Shown here: piece after piece, positions 17,084 to 25,742 of the stretch | Layout of the letters: every line of letters starts with the position of its first letter | Numbering within the stretch: position 1 is the first letter of the stretch | Assembly: GCA_019695345.1 (NCBI GenBank) | Contig: JAIBAE010000041.1 | Location: forward strand, 1-37,707 | DNA: 37,707 nt | Source of the DNA: Bacteroidota bacterium | Lineage (GTDB): Bacteria > Bacteroidota > Ignavibacteria > Kapaibacteriales > NICIL-2 | Direction of reading: 5' to 3' | The notes under the pieces: generated by a model | The model's database searches: none | Told to the model about the DNA's origin: nothing | Seen by the model: only the letters and a program-made list of their open reading frames with translations | Made by a program: the position numbers and the translations under genes

Positions 17084-19966
17084 ATGAATTCGGTATTTGA
17101 ACATTACGACAGATTTGTAAACCGCCATATTGGTCCCACCGAGGCCGAAGCAGCTAAAATGCTTGAGGTAATTGGTGTGGGTTCGCTTGATGAATTAATA
17201 GAAAAGACAATTCCAAATTCTATCCGATTAGAAAAACCGTTACAGCTATCGGCACCTGTTAGCGAGTTTGATTTTTTACGCTCGTTACGTGGTGTTGCCG
17301 CTAAAAATAGAGCGTTTAAATCGTATATCGGGATGGGATATTGTGATACAATTACACCAACAGTGATTTTACGGAATATTTTGGAGAATCCGGGTTGGTA
17401 CACACAATACACGCCATATCAGGCGGAAATCTCGCAAGGACGTTTGGAAAGTTTGCTGAACTACCAAACAATGGTTATGGACTTAACCGGAATGGAAATA
17501 GCTAACGCATCGTTATTGGATGAAGCTACCGCAGCGGCTGAAGCAATGCACTTAATGCACGCTTTAGATAAAGGTAATGCAACCAAGATATTTGTAGCTG
17601 AGAATGTTTTCCCGCAAACGTTAGACGTTTTGTACACACGTACCGAACCGCTTGGTTTGGAGGTTGTTGTTGGAAATCCGTTAACTACAGAGCTTGATAG
17701 TTCATTCTTTGGTGCCATACTTCAATATCCTGATTCAACAGGTTCCATTGAAGATTACCGTGCTTTTTGCGATGCCTGCCATGCAAAGAACATCTTAGTT
17801 GCTGTTGCTTGTGATTTGTTATCTCTCACACTTCTAACACCTCCGGGTGAGTTTGGTGCCGATGTTGCCTTTGGTTCTGCACAGCGTTTTGGCGTGCCGA
17901 TGGGGTATGGCGGACCTCACGCAGCGTTCTTTGCGACAAAGGATGCCTACAAACGCCAAATGCCCGGACGCATAATTGGTGTATCCATTGATGCACAAGG
18001 GAATCCTGCTTTACGCATGGCATTACAAACCCGCGAGCAACACATTAAACGCGATAAAGCTACATCGAACATTTGCACAGCACAGGCACTCTTAGCTAAC
18101 ATAGCTGCTATGTATGCTGTATACCACGGACCAAAAGGATTGAAGGCAATTGCAGAGCGTGTACATGCTTGTACAAAAGTTTTGGCAAAAGGATTGGAAA
18201 CCCTTGGATGTTCAGTGAATACATCGTTCTTTGATACACTTAGCGTAACATTACCAAATGAGATTCCGGTTGCAGCATTACAAACAGAAGCATTAAATAA
18301 TGAAATTAATGTCCATTATGTTAGTGGGCAAACTATTCAGATTTCATGCGATGAAACTACCTCGTTGGCGGATATTCAAACGTTGTTTAATGTGTTTATT
18401 AAAGCTAAAACATCCAACGGCGTTTCGCTCGATGCAGCTACTGTAGCTCAGTCAATTGGAACAGTTATTCCTGAATTTGCTCAACGTACCAGTGCATATT
18501 TAACACATCCCGTGTTTAATAAATATCATAACGAAACAGATATGCTTCGTTACCTAAAACGCTTAGAGAACAAAGACCTCTCGTTAGCACATTCCATGAT
18601 TGCACTTGGTTCGTGTACAATGAAACTCAACGCAACAACCGAGATGATTCCAGTTACGTGGGGTGAGTTTGGCGGGTTGCATCCGTTTGCGCCGCTCTCG
18701 CAAACAAAAGGGTATGCACAGATATTCAAAGAATTAGAAAACGACCTTTGCGAGATTACCGGTTTTGATGCAATGTCGTTACAACCAAATGCCGGCGCAC
18801 AAGGTGAGTATGCCGGGTTGTTGGTAATTCGCGAGTATCATAAACATCACGGTCAAGGACACCGGAATGTTGCTCTTATTCCGGCATCGGCACATGGAAC
18901 CAATCCTGCAAGTGCAGTGATGGCAGGAATGAAAGTGGTAGTAGTAGCAAGTGATGCACGCGGTTATGTTGATATTAATGACTTTAAAGCAAAAGCTGAA
19001 CAATACAAAGATTCACTTGCATGTTTAATGGTAACATATCCATCAACACATGGTGTATTTGAAGAACACATTAAAGAATTGTGTGATATTATCCATGCTA
19101 ATGGTGGATTGGTGTATATGGATGGCGCTAACATGAACGCACAAGTTGGATTAACAAGTCCACGTATGATTGGTGCCGATGTTTGCCACTTGAACTTACA
19201 CAAAACATTCTGTATTCCTCACGGTGGTGGCGGACCGGGAATGGGACCTATTGGCGTTACTAAAGAGTTAGAGCCATTCTTACCCGGTCACGTAGTAATC
19301 CCAATTAATGGCATCAGAAACAAACAAGCTGTTAGTGCAGCTCCGTGGGGTAGTGCAAGTATCTTGTTGATTTCCTATGCGTACATCAAAATGATGGGCG
19401 GTGCCGGGTTAACTCTTTCTACAAAGATTGCTATTCTAAACGCAAACTATATCAAAGCCCGGTTAGAAAAACATTACGATATGTTATACACCGGCACACA
19501 CGGAACATGTGCCCACGAAATGATAGTTGATTTACGCAAGTTCAAAACTCTTGGCATAGAGGCAGAAGATATTGCAAAACGTTTGATGGATTACGGTTTC
19601 CACGCGCCAACATTATCGTTCCCGGTTCCGGGCACCATTATGATTGAGCCAACTGAAAGCGAACCCAAAGAAGAGCTCGACCGTTTCTGCGATGCTTTGA
19701 TAAACATTCGTAAAGAAGTGGAAGCAATTGAGAATGGTTCGGCACATGCAACCGATAACGTGTTAAAAAATGCACCGCATACACAACATGTTATCACTGC
19801 CGATGAATGGCAACACGCATACACCCGTACACAAGCGGCGTTTGCTTTGCCGTTTGTTCGTAGCAACAAGTTCTGGGCAACGGTTGGAAGGGTGAACAAT
19901 ACGCACGGCGATAGAGTTTTAGTATGTGCTTGCCCGCCAATTGAAGAATATATGAGTGCAGAGTAA
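17084..19966 (+). CDS. gcvP: Glycine dehydrogenase (decarboxylating), P-protein of the glycine cleavage system
   Basis: PLP enzyme that decarboxylates glycine and loads the aminomethyl group on the H-protein lipoyl arm. 960 residues from the ATG at 17084, the full fused form (E. coli 957). It starts with [13 protein letters not shown], has the N-terminal half motifs SFIGMGY-like ([11 protein letters not shown]), [20 protein letters not shown], and the C-terminal catalytic half with [21 protein letters not shown], the PLP lysine K707 in [16 protein letters not shown], and the [11 protein letters not shown] end. The frame is open upstream to a TTG at 16985 and includes an ATG at 17045, but family length and a possible promoter in this stretch favour 17084. 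gcvT, gcvH and the L-protein are not in the window. Confidence 0.97.
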   Translation: MNSVFEHYDRFVNRHIGPTEAEAAKMLEVIGVGSLDELIEKTIPNSIRLEKPLQLSAPVSEFDFLRSLRGVAAKNRAFKSYIGMGYCDTITPTVILRNILENPGWYTQYTPYQAEISQGRLESLLNYQTMVMDLTGMEIANASLLDEATAAAEAMHLMHALDKGNATKIFVAENVFPQTLDVLYTRTEPLGLEVVVGNPLTTELDSSFFGAILQYPDSTGSIEDYRAFCDACHAKNILVAVACDLLSLTLLTPPGEFGADVAFGSAQRFGVPMGYGGPHAAFFATKDAYKRQMPGRIIGVSIDAQGNPALRMALQTREQHIKRDKATSNICTAQALLANIAAMYAVYHGPKGLKAIAERVHACTKVLAKGLETLGCSVNTSFFDTLSVTLPNEIPVAALQTEALNNEINVHYVSGQTIQISCDETTSLADIQTLFNVFIKAKTSNGVSLDAATVAQSIGTVIPEFAQRTSAYLTHPVFNKYHNETDMLRYLKRLENKDLSLAHSMIALGSCTMKLNATTEMIPVTWGEFGGLHPFAPLSQTKGYAQIFKELENDLCEITGFDAMSLQPNAGAQGEYAGLLVIREYHKHHGQGHRNVALIPASAHGTNPASAVMAGMKVVVVASDARGYVDINDFKAKAEQYKDSLACLMVTYPSTHGVFEEHIKELCDIIHANGGLVYMDGANMNAQVGLTSPRMIGADVCHLNLHKTFCIPHGGGGPGMGPIGVTKELEPFLPGHVVIPINGIRNKQAVSAAPWGSASILLISYAYIKMMGGAGLTLSTKIAILNANYIKARLEKHYDMLYTGTHGTCAHEMIVDLRKFKTLGIEAEDIAKRLMDYGFHAPTLSFPVPGTIMIEPTESEPKEELDRFCDALINIRKEVEAIENGSAHATDNVLKNAPHTQHVITADEWQHAYTRTQAAFALPFVRSNKFWATVGRVNNTHGDRVLVCACPPIEEYMSAE

Positions 19967-19989
19967 ACTTTTACTTAAGATTATTCTCA

Positions 19990-20020
19990 GGGATAGATGT
20001 ATTCTGTCCCTTTTTTTTTG
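19990..20020 (+). terminator. Rho-independent terminator after gcvP
   Basis: Stem AGGGATAGA (19990-19998) / TCTGTCCCT (20004-20012), one G-T pair, then a run of nine T. The T run flows directly into repeat M copy 6. Confidence 0.9.
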
Positions 20021-20076
20021 CTATCGCGTGACCGCTCCGCGCCTCACATTCCAAACAAGCATACTATTGCGAGAGA
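20018..20076 (-). repeat. Interspersed repeat family M, copy 6
   Basis: On the minus strand it ends with CGGTCACGCGATAGCAAA. The body (CTCTCGCAATAGTATGC, TTTGGAATGTGAGG) aligns with copy 5. The stem arms are poor in this copy. Confidence 0.65.
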
Positions 20077-20162
20077 GTAGGTTGCATTATCAAATCTGCA
20101 ATCATTCATCAGTATTTAGATACCAACATAGAAATAGTTATGGATTGTGATTAATAACGGCA

Positions 20163-20435
20163 CTAGTTGTTCATTACCTTGATAACCTCAGATAACAATT
20201 TCTCAGGGGTAATTTGTAAGTTGTTTGCAATCTTGATAAAATTTACCAAGCAAACTTGATTCTTGCCAAGTTCTAACTTTGAAATATAGGATCTATCAAT
20301 ACTCTCGTCATCTTCTAAGTCTTCTTGTTTTAACCCCTTTTCTACCCTCAATCTACGAAGCACTATTCCAAATGCAACATTTGGATTTGTAACATCAACT
20401 TTATTTTGGTTAATATGCTTAGGGTTTCTTGACAA
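20163..20435 (-). CDS. XRE-family helix-turn-helix regulator
   Basis: 90 residues, nearly all one Cro/CI-type HTH domain: FGIVLRRLRVEKGLKQEDLEDD, recognition region IDRSYISKLELGKNQVCLVNFIKIANNLQITPEKLL. The only start in frame is TTG at 20435; a stop lies 15 bases upstream and there is no internal ATG before the domain, so the start is somewhat uncertain. It is divergent from the LamG gene. The 113-bp gap between them holds a short palindrome GGGCG-CAAA-CGCCC near 20479, a possible operator (inference). Confidence 0.8.
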   Translation of the reverse strand: MSRNPKHINQNKVDVTNPNVAFGIVLRRLRVEKGLKQEDLEDDESIDRSYISKLELGKNQVCLVNFIKIANNLQITPEKLLSEVIKVMNN

Positions 20436-20548
20436 TCGTTTTTAATCAAAGGTAAACCCATCCATTTTGATATAAAGGGCGCAAACGCCCATTTAATATT
20501 TTTTCGTAATTTAGTTCATCACAATTTATTCATTTCTATGGTGGACCC

Positions 20549-21721
20549 ATGCTACATCTATTTTATCGCATAGCTTTTGCGATTCTACTTTCCTTTTCTC
20601 TCCAATGTTTTTCACAAGTACCTACAAATGGGTTAATGCTTTGGATGCCATTTTCGGGTAATGCAAATGACCAGAGTGGTAACGCACGAAATGGTACTGT
20701 AAATGGAGCAACTTTAACAACAGACAGGTTTGGAAATGCAAATAGTGCCTATAACTTTAATGGTACTAGTAACAATATTTCTATTGCTAATTTTCCACTT
20801 ACAACTGCTAGGATAACTGTCTCATTTTGGTTTAACACAACTGATGTTAATAGGAATCAAAGGGTAATTAACCATTTATGGCCAACAGGCTCATTTTCAA
20901 CTGCTGTTCAACCTAGCGGAGTAATAAGAGCGTCTATTATAAGTGATACTTCAGGTCAAGTTGAAACTTACTACAATGCTTCCGTAGCGGCAAATACTTG
21001 GCATCACTATGTAATTGTTTACGATGGTACAGCACTAAAATTATATTATGATAACCAACTAGTTGGAACTACAAATGCACAGAAAGCACTTGGTAGCACA
21101 ACTAAAACTTTATTCATTGGGGGTGGTAATGGTTACGAGTTTTTAGGAAAAATTGATGACATTAGAATTTATAATAGGGCTTTAAACACAACAGAAATAA
21201 ATGCAGTTTATACAGAAACACCTTGTACCTACATTGTTTACAATACCGTAACAGATACGGTTCGGGTAACTGTTAGAGATACGATTAGAACTACTGTAAG
21301 AGACACACTTAAAATAACACAACGTGATACAATCAAAGTCACTGTTCGTGATACTGTTAAGTTTACTATACGGGACACATTGCGCATTACATTTAGAGAT
21401 ACTGTAAAAGTTGCAGTTACCGATACTTTAATTATCAAGTTGAAAACCACAGATGTTCCTGTTGAGCAATTCACTACTATAAAGGTTTATCCGAACCCAA
21501 GTACAGATAAAATATTCGTGGATATTGGGGATGTAACAAAGTTATCGGGGTATCTGATAAAGTTTTACAATTCTTTAGGTCAATTAGTAGTAAGTAAATT
21601 AGTCACCCAACCTCTAATAGAAGTTGAAGTAAAAGAATTGGGTTCTAAAGGTGCATACAATATTGAGGTACTTGACTCATCAAATAAGGTGGTTGCATTA
21701 CGAAAAATTCTAATTTACTAA
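20549..21721 (+). CDS. Secreted LamG-domain protein with repeat stalk and T9SS sorting domain
   Basis: 390 residues. Signal peptide to about FSLQCFS, a LamG/concanavalin-like domain (about 25-225: GLMLWMPFSGNANDQSGN, FNGTSNNISI, WHHYVIVYDGTALKLYYDNQLVG, IDDIRIYNRALNTTEI), then eight tandem 8-residue units of type T-x-R-D-T-x-x-x (about 233-296), and a C-terminal T9SS type A sorting domain (about 312-390: IKVYPNPSTDKIFVDI, LIKFYNSLGQLV, KGAYNIEVLD, ending RKILIY). Export and attachment to the cell surface by T9SS is expected. The LamG domain likely binds sugar or protein. It is preceded by a divergent XRE regulator and followed after 9 bases by a small protein. Confidence 0.88.
   Translation: MLHLFYRIAFAILLSFSLQCFSQVPTNGLMLWMPFSGNANDQSGNARNGTVNGATLTTDRFGNANSAYNFNGTSNNISIANFPLTTARITVSFWFNTTDVNRNQRVINHLWPTGSFSTAVQPSGVIRASIISDTSGQVETYYNASVAANTWHHYVIVYDGTALKLYYDNQLVGTTNAQKALGSTTKTLFIGGGNGYEFLGKIDDIRIYNRALNTTEINAVYTETPCTYIVYNTVTDTVRVTVRDTIRTTVRDTLKITQRDTIKVTVRDTVKFTIRDTLRITFRDTVKVAVTDTLIIKLKTTDVPVEQFTTIKVYPNPSTDKIFVDIGDVTKLSGYLIKFYNSLGQLVVSKLVTQPLIEVEVKELGSKGAYNIEVLDSSNKVVALRKILIY
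21245..21436 (+). repeat. Tandem 24-bp repeat encoding an 8-residue stalk
   Basis: Eight units of 24 bp within the LamG gene. Each encodes T-[VIQF]-[TR]-D-T-[VIL]-[RK]-x with minor changes. The DNA is far more diverged than the protein pattern, so selection acts on the protein. Confidence 0.9.
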
Positions 21722-21730
21722 GAGGCGTTT

Positions 21731-21973
21731 ATGAAAGAGAAAAATAGAAAGGTAACATTGATAAAAATGCCTCATACTGAAGTTAAAAATTCACCTTGCA
21801 TTTTTGAAATAAAGGTTCCAGATGATAAAGGTAAGCCTGAATTAATTGGAACCTTTGAAGTGAGAGGTGCATCCGTAACTTGGAGAGATAAGGATCATTC
21901 TAAAAAAAGGTATCAACTAAGTATGGAACAATTACCTGATGTAATTAAGAAATATGGCAAGTTAATTAAATAG
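21731..21973 (+). CDS. Small hypothetical protein
   Basis: 80 residues, basic (many Lys), no signal peptide or membrane segment. The pattern of short strands (VTLIKMPH, CIFEIKVPD, ELIGTFEVRGASVTW) followed by a helix (SMEQLPDVIKKYGKLI) looks like a compact alpha/beta protein. I do not recognise it. It starts 9 bases after the LamG gene stop, with GAGGCG as a possible ribosome binding site, and a terminator follows, so it is probably cotranscribed with the LamG gene. Confidence 0.65.
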   Translation: MKEKNRKVTLIKMPHTEVKNSPCIFEIKVPDDKGKPELIGTFEVRGASVTWRDKDHSKKRYQLSMEQLPDVIKKYGKLIK

Positions 21974-22006
21974 TAAAGTAATCAAAATAGTACTTGTTAT
22001 AACCAC

Positions 22007-22038
22007 AGCTCTACAGCTTAAAGTTGTAGGGCTTTTAT
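22007..22038 (+). terminator. Rho-independent terminator
   Basis: Stem AGCTCTACA (22007-22015) / TGTAGGGCT (22026-22034), one G-T pair, extended inward by about three pairs, then TTTT. It ends the LamG/small-protein unit. Confidence 0.82.
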
Positions 22039-22065
22039 TTTGTTGATGTCTAGTGATTAAATTTC

Positions 22066-22137
22066 CGCGATGCTGTAACGCTGTTTCCCGACCGGGTTGC
22101 GGCGCAGTATTGTTCGCTTCGGCAGTGGCTGGGACCA
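22066..22137 (+). repeat. Interspersed repeat family B, copy 2
   Basis: Contains TTTCCCGACCGGGTTGCGGC, GCGCAGTATTG and GCTTCGGCAG in the family order. Nearly the mirror of copy 1. Confidence 0.82.
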
Positions 22138-22233
22138 ATTTTATGGATTCTTATTGAAGCCAAAAGCACTATGATGGCATCTCATTCGTAAATTGCATTT
22201 CAGAAGTTACTTCACTTTAAAAAATAACGTGTT

Positions 22234-23199
22234 ATGAATACTCATTATGATGTGTTGATTATTGGTTCCGGTCCGGCGGGTTTTACTGCGGCAATTTATG
22301 CCTCGCGTGCAAATATGAAGGTTGCTGTGTTTGAAGGTTTACAGCCCGGAGGTCAGCTTACTATTACTACCGAAGTTGAGAATTATCCCGGATTTGAGCA
22401 TGGTATTATGGGTCCGGAAATGATGGAGGTATTCCGCAAACAGGCACAGCGTTTTGGAGCTGTTTCGGTGTACGAAAGAATTGAGACGATTGATGCTACA
22501 AACCGCCCGTTTACGTTAACATCCGATAGAGGAACAGCCTACACCGCCAATGCTATTATTGTTGCAACGGGTGCAAGCGCAAAACTGTTAGGTTCGGTGG
22601 GAGAGGATGCGTACATGGGATATGGAGTATCGGCTTGTGCCACGTGCGATGGCTTCTTTTTCAGGAACCAGAATGTGTTTGTAATTGGTGGTGGCGATAC
22701 CGCAATGGAAGAAGCAAACTATTTAACAAGATTTGCAGCACAGGTTACGTTAGTTCACCGCCGTGATGAATTCCGTGCTTCAAAAATTATGGTGGATAGA
22801 GCAAAAGCCAACCCCAAAATTAAGTTTATCACAAACGCAGAAGTTGCTGAGTATTGTGGCGAAACATTACCAACAGGAATTAAACGCCTTACACACCTTA
22901 AACTACGTAACACGGTAACGGGAGAAGTTTGGGAAGAAAAAGGCGACGGAGCTTTTGTTGCCATTGGACATAAACCTAATACAGATATTTTTAAGGGTTT
23001 ATTGGAAATGGATGAGAATGGATATATTGTTACGAACGGTAAATCCAGCTATACAAATGTTGATGGAATCTTTGCCTGTGGCGATGCACAAGATAGCGTG
23101 TACCGTCAGGCAATTACTGCCGCCGGAAGCGGTTGCGTTGCTGCTATTGATGCGGAACGTTGGTTAGAACTTCAGCACCATAATGCACAACACGCTTAG
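22234..23199 (+). CDS. trxB: Thioredoxin reductase
   Basis: NADPH-dependent flavoenzyme that keeps thioredoxin reduced. 321 residues: FAD-binding GSGPAG (11-16), GQLTITTEVENYPGF, redox pair C135-A-T-C138 in ACATCDG, NADPH-binding GGGDTAMEEA, and the C-terminal VDGIFACGDAQDSVYRQAITAAGSG. Length and layout are those of low-molecular-weight bacterial TrxB. No thioredoxin gene is adjacent, although it could also serve the TlpA-like or Msr proteins of the window indirectly. The gene stands alone between repeat B copy 2 and a hairpin. Confidence 0.96.
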   Translation: MNTHYDVLIIGSGPAGFTAAIYASRANMKVAVFEGLQPGGQLTITTEVENYPGFEHGIMGPEMMEVFRKQAQRFGAVSVYERIETIDATNRPFTLTSDRGTAYTANAIIVATGASAKLLGSVGEDAYMGYGVSACATCDGFFFRNQNVFVIGGGDTAMEEANYLTRFAAQVTLVHRRDEFRASKIMVDRAKANPKIKFITNAEVAEYCGETLPTGIKRLTHLKLRNTVTGEVWEEKGDGAFVAIGHKPNTDIFKGLLEMDENGYIVTNGKSSYTNVDGIFACGDAQDSVYRQAITAAGSGCVAAIDAERWLELQHHNAQHA

Positions 23200-23215
23200 T
23201 ATTTTTATTATGTAT

Positions 23216-23261
23216 TGGCTACATTAATCATGTCCGTTGTACGGAGTGGCGAGTGTAGCCA
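23216..23261 (+). promoter_or_regulatory. Hairpin between trxB and the OmpA-family gene
   Basis: Outer stem TGGCTACA (23216-23223) / TGTAGCCA (23254-23261), perfect; inner stem TCCG (23233-23236) / CGGA (23242-23245), loop TTGTA. No T run follows, so it is not a standard terminator. It overlaps the -33 region of the next promoter. Confidence 0.5.
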
Positions 23262-23271
23262 TTATATTTGT
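23237..23271 (+). promoter_or_regulatory. Promoter of the OmpA-family lipoprotein gene
   Basis: TTG (23237-23239), 23 bases, TATATTTGT (23263-23271), matching the Bacteroidota TTG/TAnnTTTG pattern with the same spacing as the tRNA-Ser promoter. Confidence 0.55.
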
Positions 23272-23313
23272 ATGTAATTAGTAGGATGCTCTTCACGAAT
23301 TTGGAATGATTCC

Positions 23314-25203
23314 ATGAACACAAGGCGATTTTTAGTGTTGTTAGCCGTTGTAGCTGTATTGACGGGGTGTTCGGGTGTACCAATTATGCTTGAAACTGTG
23401 GGCGGACAAAAAGAGATTGCCCGCGGTGAAAAAGTAACATTTTACTGGCGTTTCCAAAATGCAGATTATGTAAAAGTTAGTGGAGATACAAACCAATATC
23501 AACCCAAAGACCAAACCACTGTTTCCCCAACCGAATCTACCAATTATACAATTACAGCCTTTTCAAATGGTGGTAAAGACTCGTTAAGTACAGTATGGAA
23601 TGTTCGGGTGTATGAGTTAGAAACTCCTAAAACAGTACAGCGGGGCAATGAACCCGAGAATACACAAACCGGCAAAGTGTTTATTCCTACTCCATCTGTT
23701 TCAACCCAGAAGAGTTCCTTTTATTCCGGCTATAAAACAGTTAACGGCGATGCCAAACCATCTCAACTGAAAATCGTTCGTGTTAGTTATCCTCAGGAAA
23801 AATCTCAAGTGTTTACCGTTGATGTTGTAGCAATGGACGACAACGGTAATTCGCTATCCGGTTTAATGGCAGACGACAAACACACATGGTCAATCAAAAC
23901 TCAACTAACCGGTAAAGAAGAGGAGTTCCGCCCCGAGGTTAAAGAACAACGCTGGAGTAAAAACAGCGATATCATGAAAATGGCGTTATGTGTTGAGCGT
24001 TCTGCTACGAGTTTAGATTACGATGAAACTATCCGCAAAGCTATTGGTGCATTTCCATTCCAGATGACATCGGTTGATAAGTTATCGGTTATAACTTTTA
24101 ATCAGGAATCCAATGTGCTCACACCTTTCACCACTAAAGACCAACTTAATTACTTAGCCGAAAAGTTTGGTAACACACCGCCTAAAGGCTTGAACTCAAT
24201 GTATAAGATTGGGTACAACACTTTACAACAATTTTCAAGGCAGAATAATGTTCGCAACACAATGGTTATGGTTGTATCAAGTACGGATAATTCATCATTG
24301 ATATATACTGCCGAGGATATTATCAAACGTGCCCGAGAAACCAATACAAAAGTATATACCATTGCCGTTGGAGAAGGTGTTGAGAATTATCCGTTAAAGT
24401 ATATCTCTGCACAAACTGGTGGTCGGTTTTATTATGTAGCACAAGAACGCATGTCTGAGATAACAGAAGTGTTACGCGAAGTCAGCTTTAGCGTTCATGG
24501 GTATTATCAGTTACAGTTCACAGCTTCCGAAACTATCATGCATCAGTGTAAAAGCATGAAGGTTGTGTACGAATCTGAACTTGGCAGAACAGAAGAAAAA
24601 ATCAATTTGCCAACCGACGATGATAACGTAAGCCCTATGTATCAGGCACTCAGCATGTTTTCCTTCAGGCAAACCATTGTTACCGATGAGTATAAGCCAT
24701 TGCTACAAAGTTTAGCACAGGTGTTAAAGGATAACCCCGATAAAGTTATTGAATTGGTAGGGCATAGTAGTGCCGAAGGCGAAGACGACGAGATGCGTAA
24801 ACTTGCCCTGGAACGCACTCAATCTGTTCGTAGAATGTTAAGCGAAATGGGAGTAAACCCAACACAAGTACGTGCCCGCGCTTTAGGGGATTTAAAACCG
24901 TTGTATTACTTCCAACAAGCAGAGTGGCAAAAAGATTACAACCGCCGGGTAGAGTTACGTTGGTTAGATGCCTCAGTTCAACCATTCGAGATTGTAGCTG
25001 AATACGTCTATGCTGAAACAGAAGCAATTAAGTACACCGAACAATGGGAAAAGCGCGGCTACAAAGCATACTACGAGCGCGTGTACATGAATTCCAACTC
25101 AGGTTACCGCGTAAAACTTTGGGGCTACGCAACGGAAGACGCTGCAAACTCTGAAGCAAAAACAATAGAGAAAAAATACGCTACAAAGGTTAGTGTAGAA
25201 TAA
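23314..25203 (+). CDS. Lipoprotein with vWA-like, OmpA and SPOR-like domains
   Basis: 629 residues. Signal peptide with lipobox VLTGC (C19), then an Ig-like region (about 25-100), a stretch of unclear fold, a von Willebrand A-like domain (about 215-400: MKMALCVERSAT, LSVITFNQ, TMVMVVSSTDNS, KVYTIAVGEGV), an OmpA peptidoglycan-binding domain (about 460-550: VIELVGHSSAEGEDDEM, LERTQSVRRMLSEMGV, RRVELRW), and a SPOR-like C-terminus (about 560-629: ...YRVKLWGYATEDAANSEAKTIEKKY). The MIDAS-type motif reads E-R-S-A-T instead of D-x-S-x-S. It is probably tethered to the outer membrane and bound to peptidoglycan, with the vWA part for a protein partner (inference). Confidence 0.85.
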   Translation: MNTRRFLVLLAVVAVLTGCSGVPIMLETVGGQKEIARGEKVTFYWRFQNADYVKVSGDTNQYQPKDQTTVSPTESTNYTITAFSNGGKDSLSTVWNVRVYELETPKTVQRGNEPENTQTGKVFIPTPSVSTQKSSFYSGYKTVNGDAKPSQLKIVRVSYPQEKSQVFTVDVVAMDDNGNSLSGLMADDKHTWSIKTQLTGKEEEFRPEVKEQRWSKNSDIMKMALCVERSATSLDYDETIRKAIGAFPFQMTSVDKLSVITFNQESNVLTPFTTKDQLNYLAEKFGNTPPKGLNSMYKIGYNTLQQFSRQNNVRNTMVMVVSSTDNSSLIYTAEDIIKRARETNTKVYTIAVGEGVENYPLKYISAQTGGRFYYVAQERMSEITEVLREVSFSVHGYYQLQFTASETIMHQCKSMKVVYESELGRTEEKINLPTDDDNVSPMYQALSMFSFRQTIVTDEYKPLLQSLAQVLKDNPDKVIELVGHSSAEGEDDEMRKLALERTQSVRRMLSEMGVNPTQVRARALGDLKPLYYFQQAEWQKDYNRRVELRWLDASVQPFEIVAEYVYAETEAIKYTEQWEKRGYKAYYERVYMNSNSGYRVKLWGYATEDAANSEAKTIEKKYATKVSVE

Positions 25204-25212
25204 TATTATTAC

Positions 25213-25284
25213 TTCCCACATCTGCCGAAGCAAGCCATACTGCGCCGTCACACGGGCGGGGGATAGCGTTACAACGGCGCGGGT
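25213..25284 (-). repeat. Interspersed repeat family B, copy 3
   Basis: On the minus strand: GTTGTAACGCTATCCC, a diverged core, then GACGGCGCAGTATGG and TGCTTCGGCAGA. The core differs from copies 1, 2 and 4. Confidence 0.72.
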
Positions 25285-25415
25285 ACCTCTTTATTTTGTA
25301 TGTTTTGCTAAGAGGATTTCGCTCCTAAGGAGCTTGTACGTATAGTATATAGCTACAGAGTAGCGAGATGCTAGTAGTGATTTAGTTTATTCCAACTACC
25401 TTTACATTTTAATAT

Positions 25416-25488
25416 CTGCGAAGCTGTAACGTTCGTTCCCGACCGGGTTACGGCGCAGAAGGATTGCTTCGGCAGAGGAGGGAAACCC
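25416..25488 (+). repeat. Interspersed repeat family B, copy 4
   Basis: CTGCGAAGCTGTAACG, TTCCCGACCGGGTTACGGCG, then ATTGCTTCGGCAGAGG. The outer ends CTGCGAAGC and GCTTCGGCAG pair with one bulge. Confidence 0.82.
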
Positions 25489-25556
25489 ATATCCGTTCTT
25501 TAAAACATCGTGCTAAACCAAGAAAAATCATAGAGTTTGGAAAATCATTTACAAAG

Positions 25557-25591
25557 TTGACGTTCGTAAACAGTTTCAGCCGTATATTTGC
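25557..25591 (+). promoter_or_regulatory. Promoter of tRNA-Ser
   Basis: TTG (25557-25559), 23 bases, TATATTTGC (25583-25591), followed 22 bases later by the tRNA 5' end. Confidence 0.6.
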
Positions 25592-25613
25592 GCGCCAAAA
25601 ATGAACGGAATTC

Positions 25614-25700
25614 GGAAGGTTGCAAGAGCGGTTTAATTGGCACGCCTGGAAAGCGTGTGTACTCGAAAGGGTACCGAGAGTTCGAATCTCTCACCTTCCG
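25614..25700 (+). tRNA. tRNA-Ser (anticodon GGA)
   Basis: 87 bases. Acceptor stem GGAAGGT (25614-25620) pairs with ACCTTCC (25693-25699), discriminator G. The anticodon loop CTGGAAA between CACGC and GCGTG gives anticodon GGA, reading UCC/UCU. A long variable arm (TGTAC ... GGTAC region) is as expected for serine. The T loop is TTCGAAT. CCA is not encoded and must be added after transcription. Confidence 0.95.
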
Positions 25701-25742
25701 CTTCTCTCTCTACATACCATACACACGAAGCATTTTCGTATA

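Larger units (their letters stand above)
25204..25613. other. Intergenic region with an inverted pair of B repeats
   Basis: 410 bp upstream of tRNA-Ser. B copy 3 (minus) and B copy 4 (plus) enclose about 130 bp that contain the palindrome GCTCCT-A-AGGAGC (25321-25333). The last 50 bases hold the tRNA promoter. No gene is seen. Confidence 0.7.

Noticed and set aside
25620-25742. Open frame running from the tRNA gene into the ECF sigma factor
   Set aside because: It overlaps tRNA-Ser; the sigma factor starts properly at 25743.
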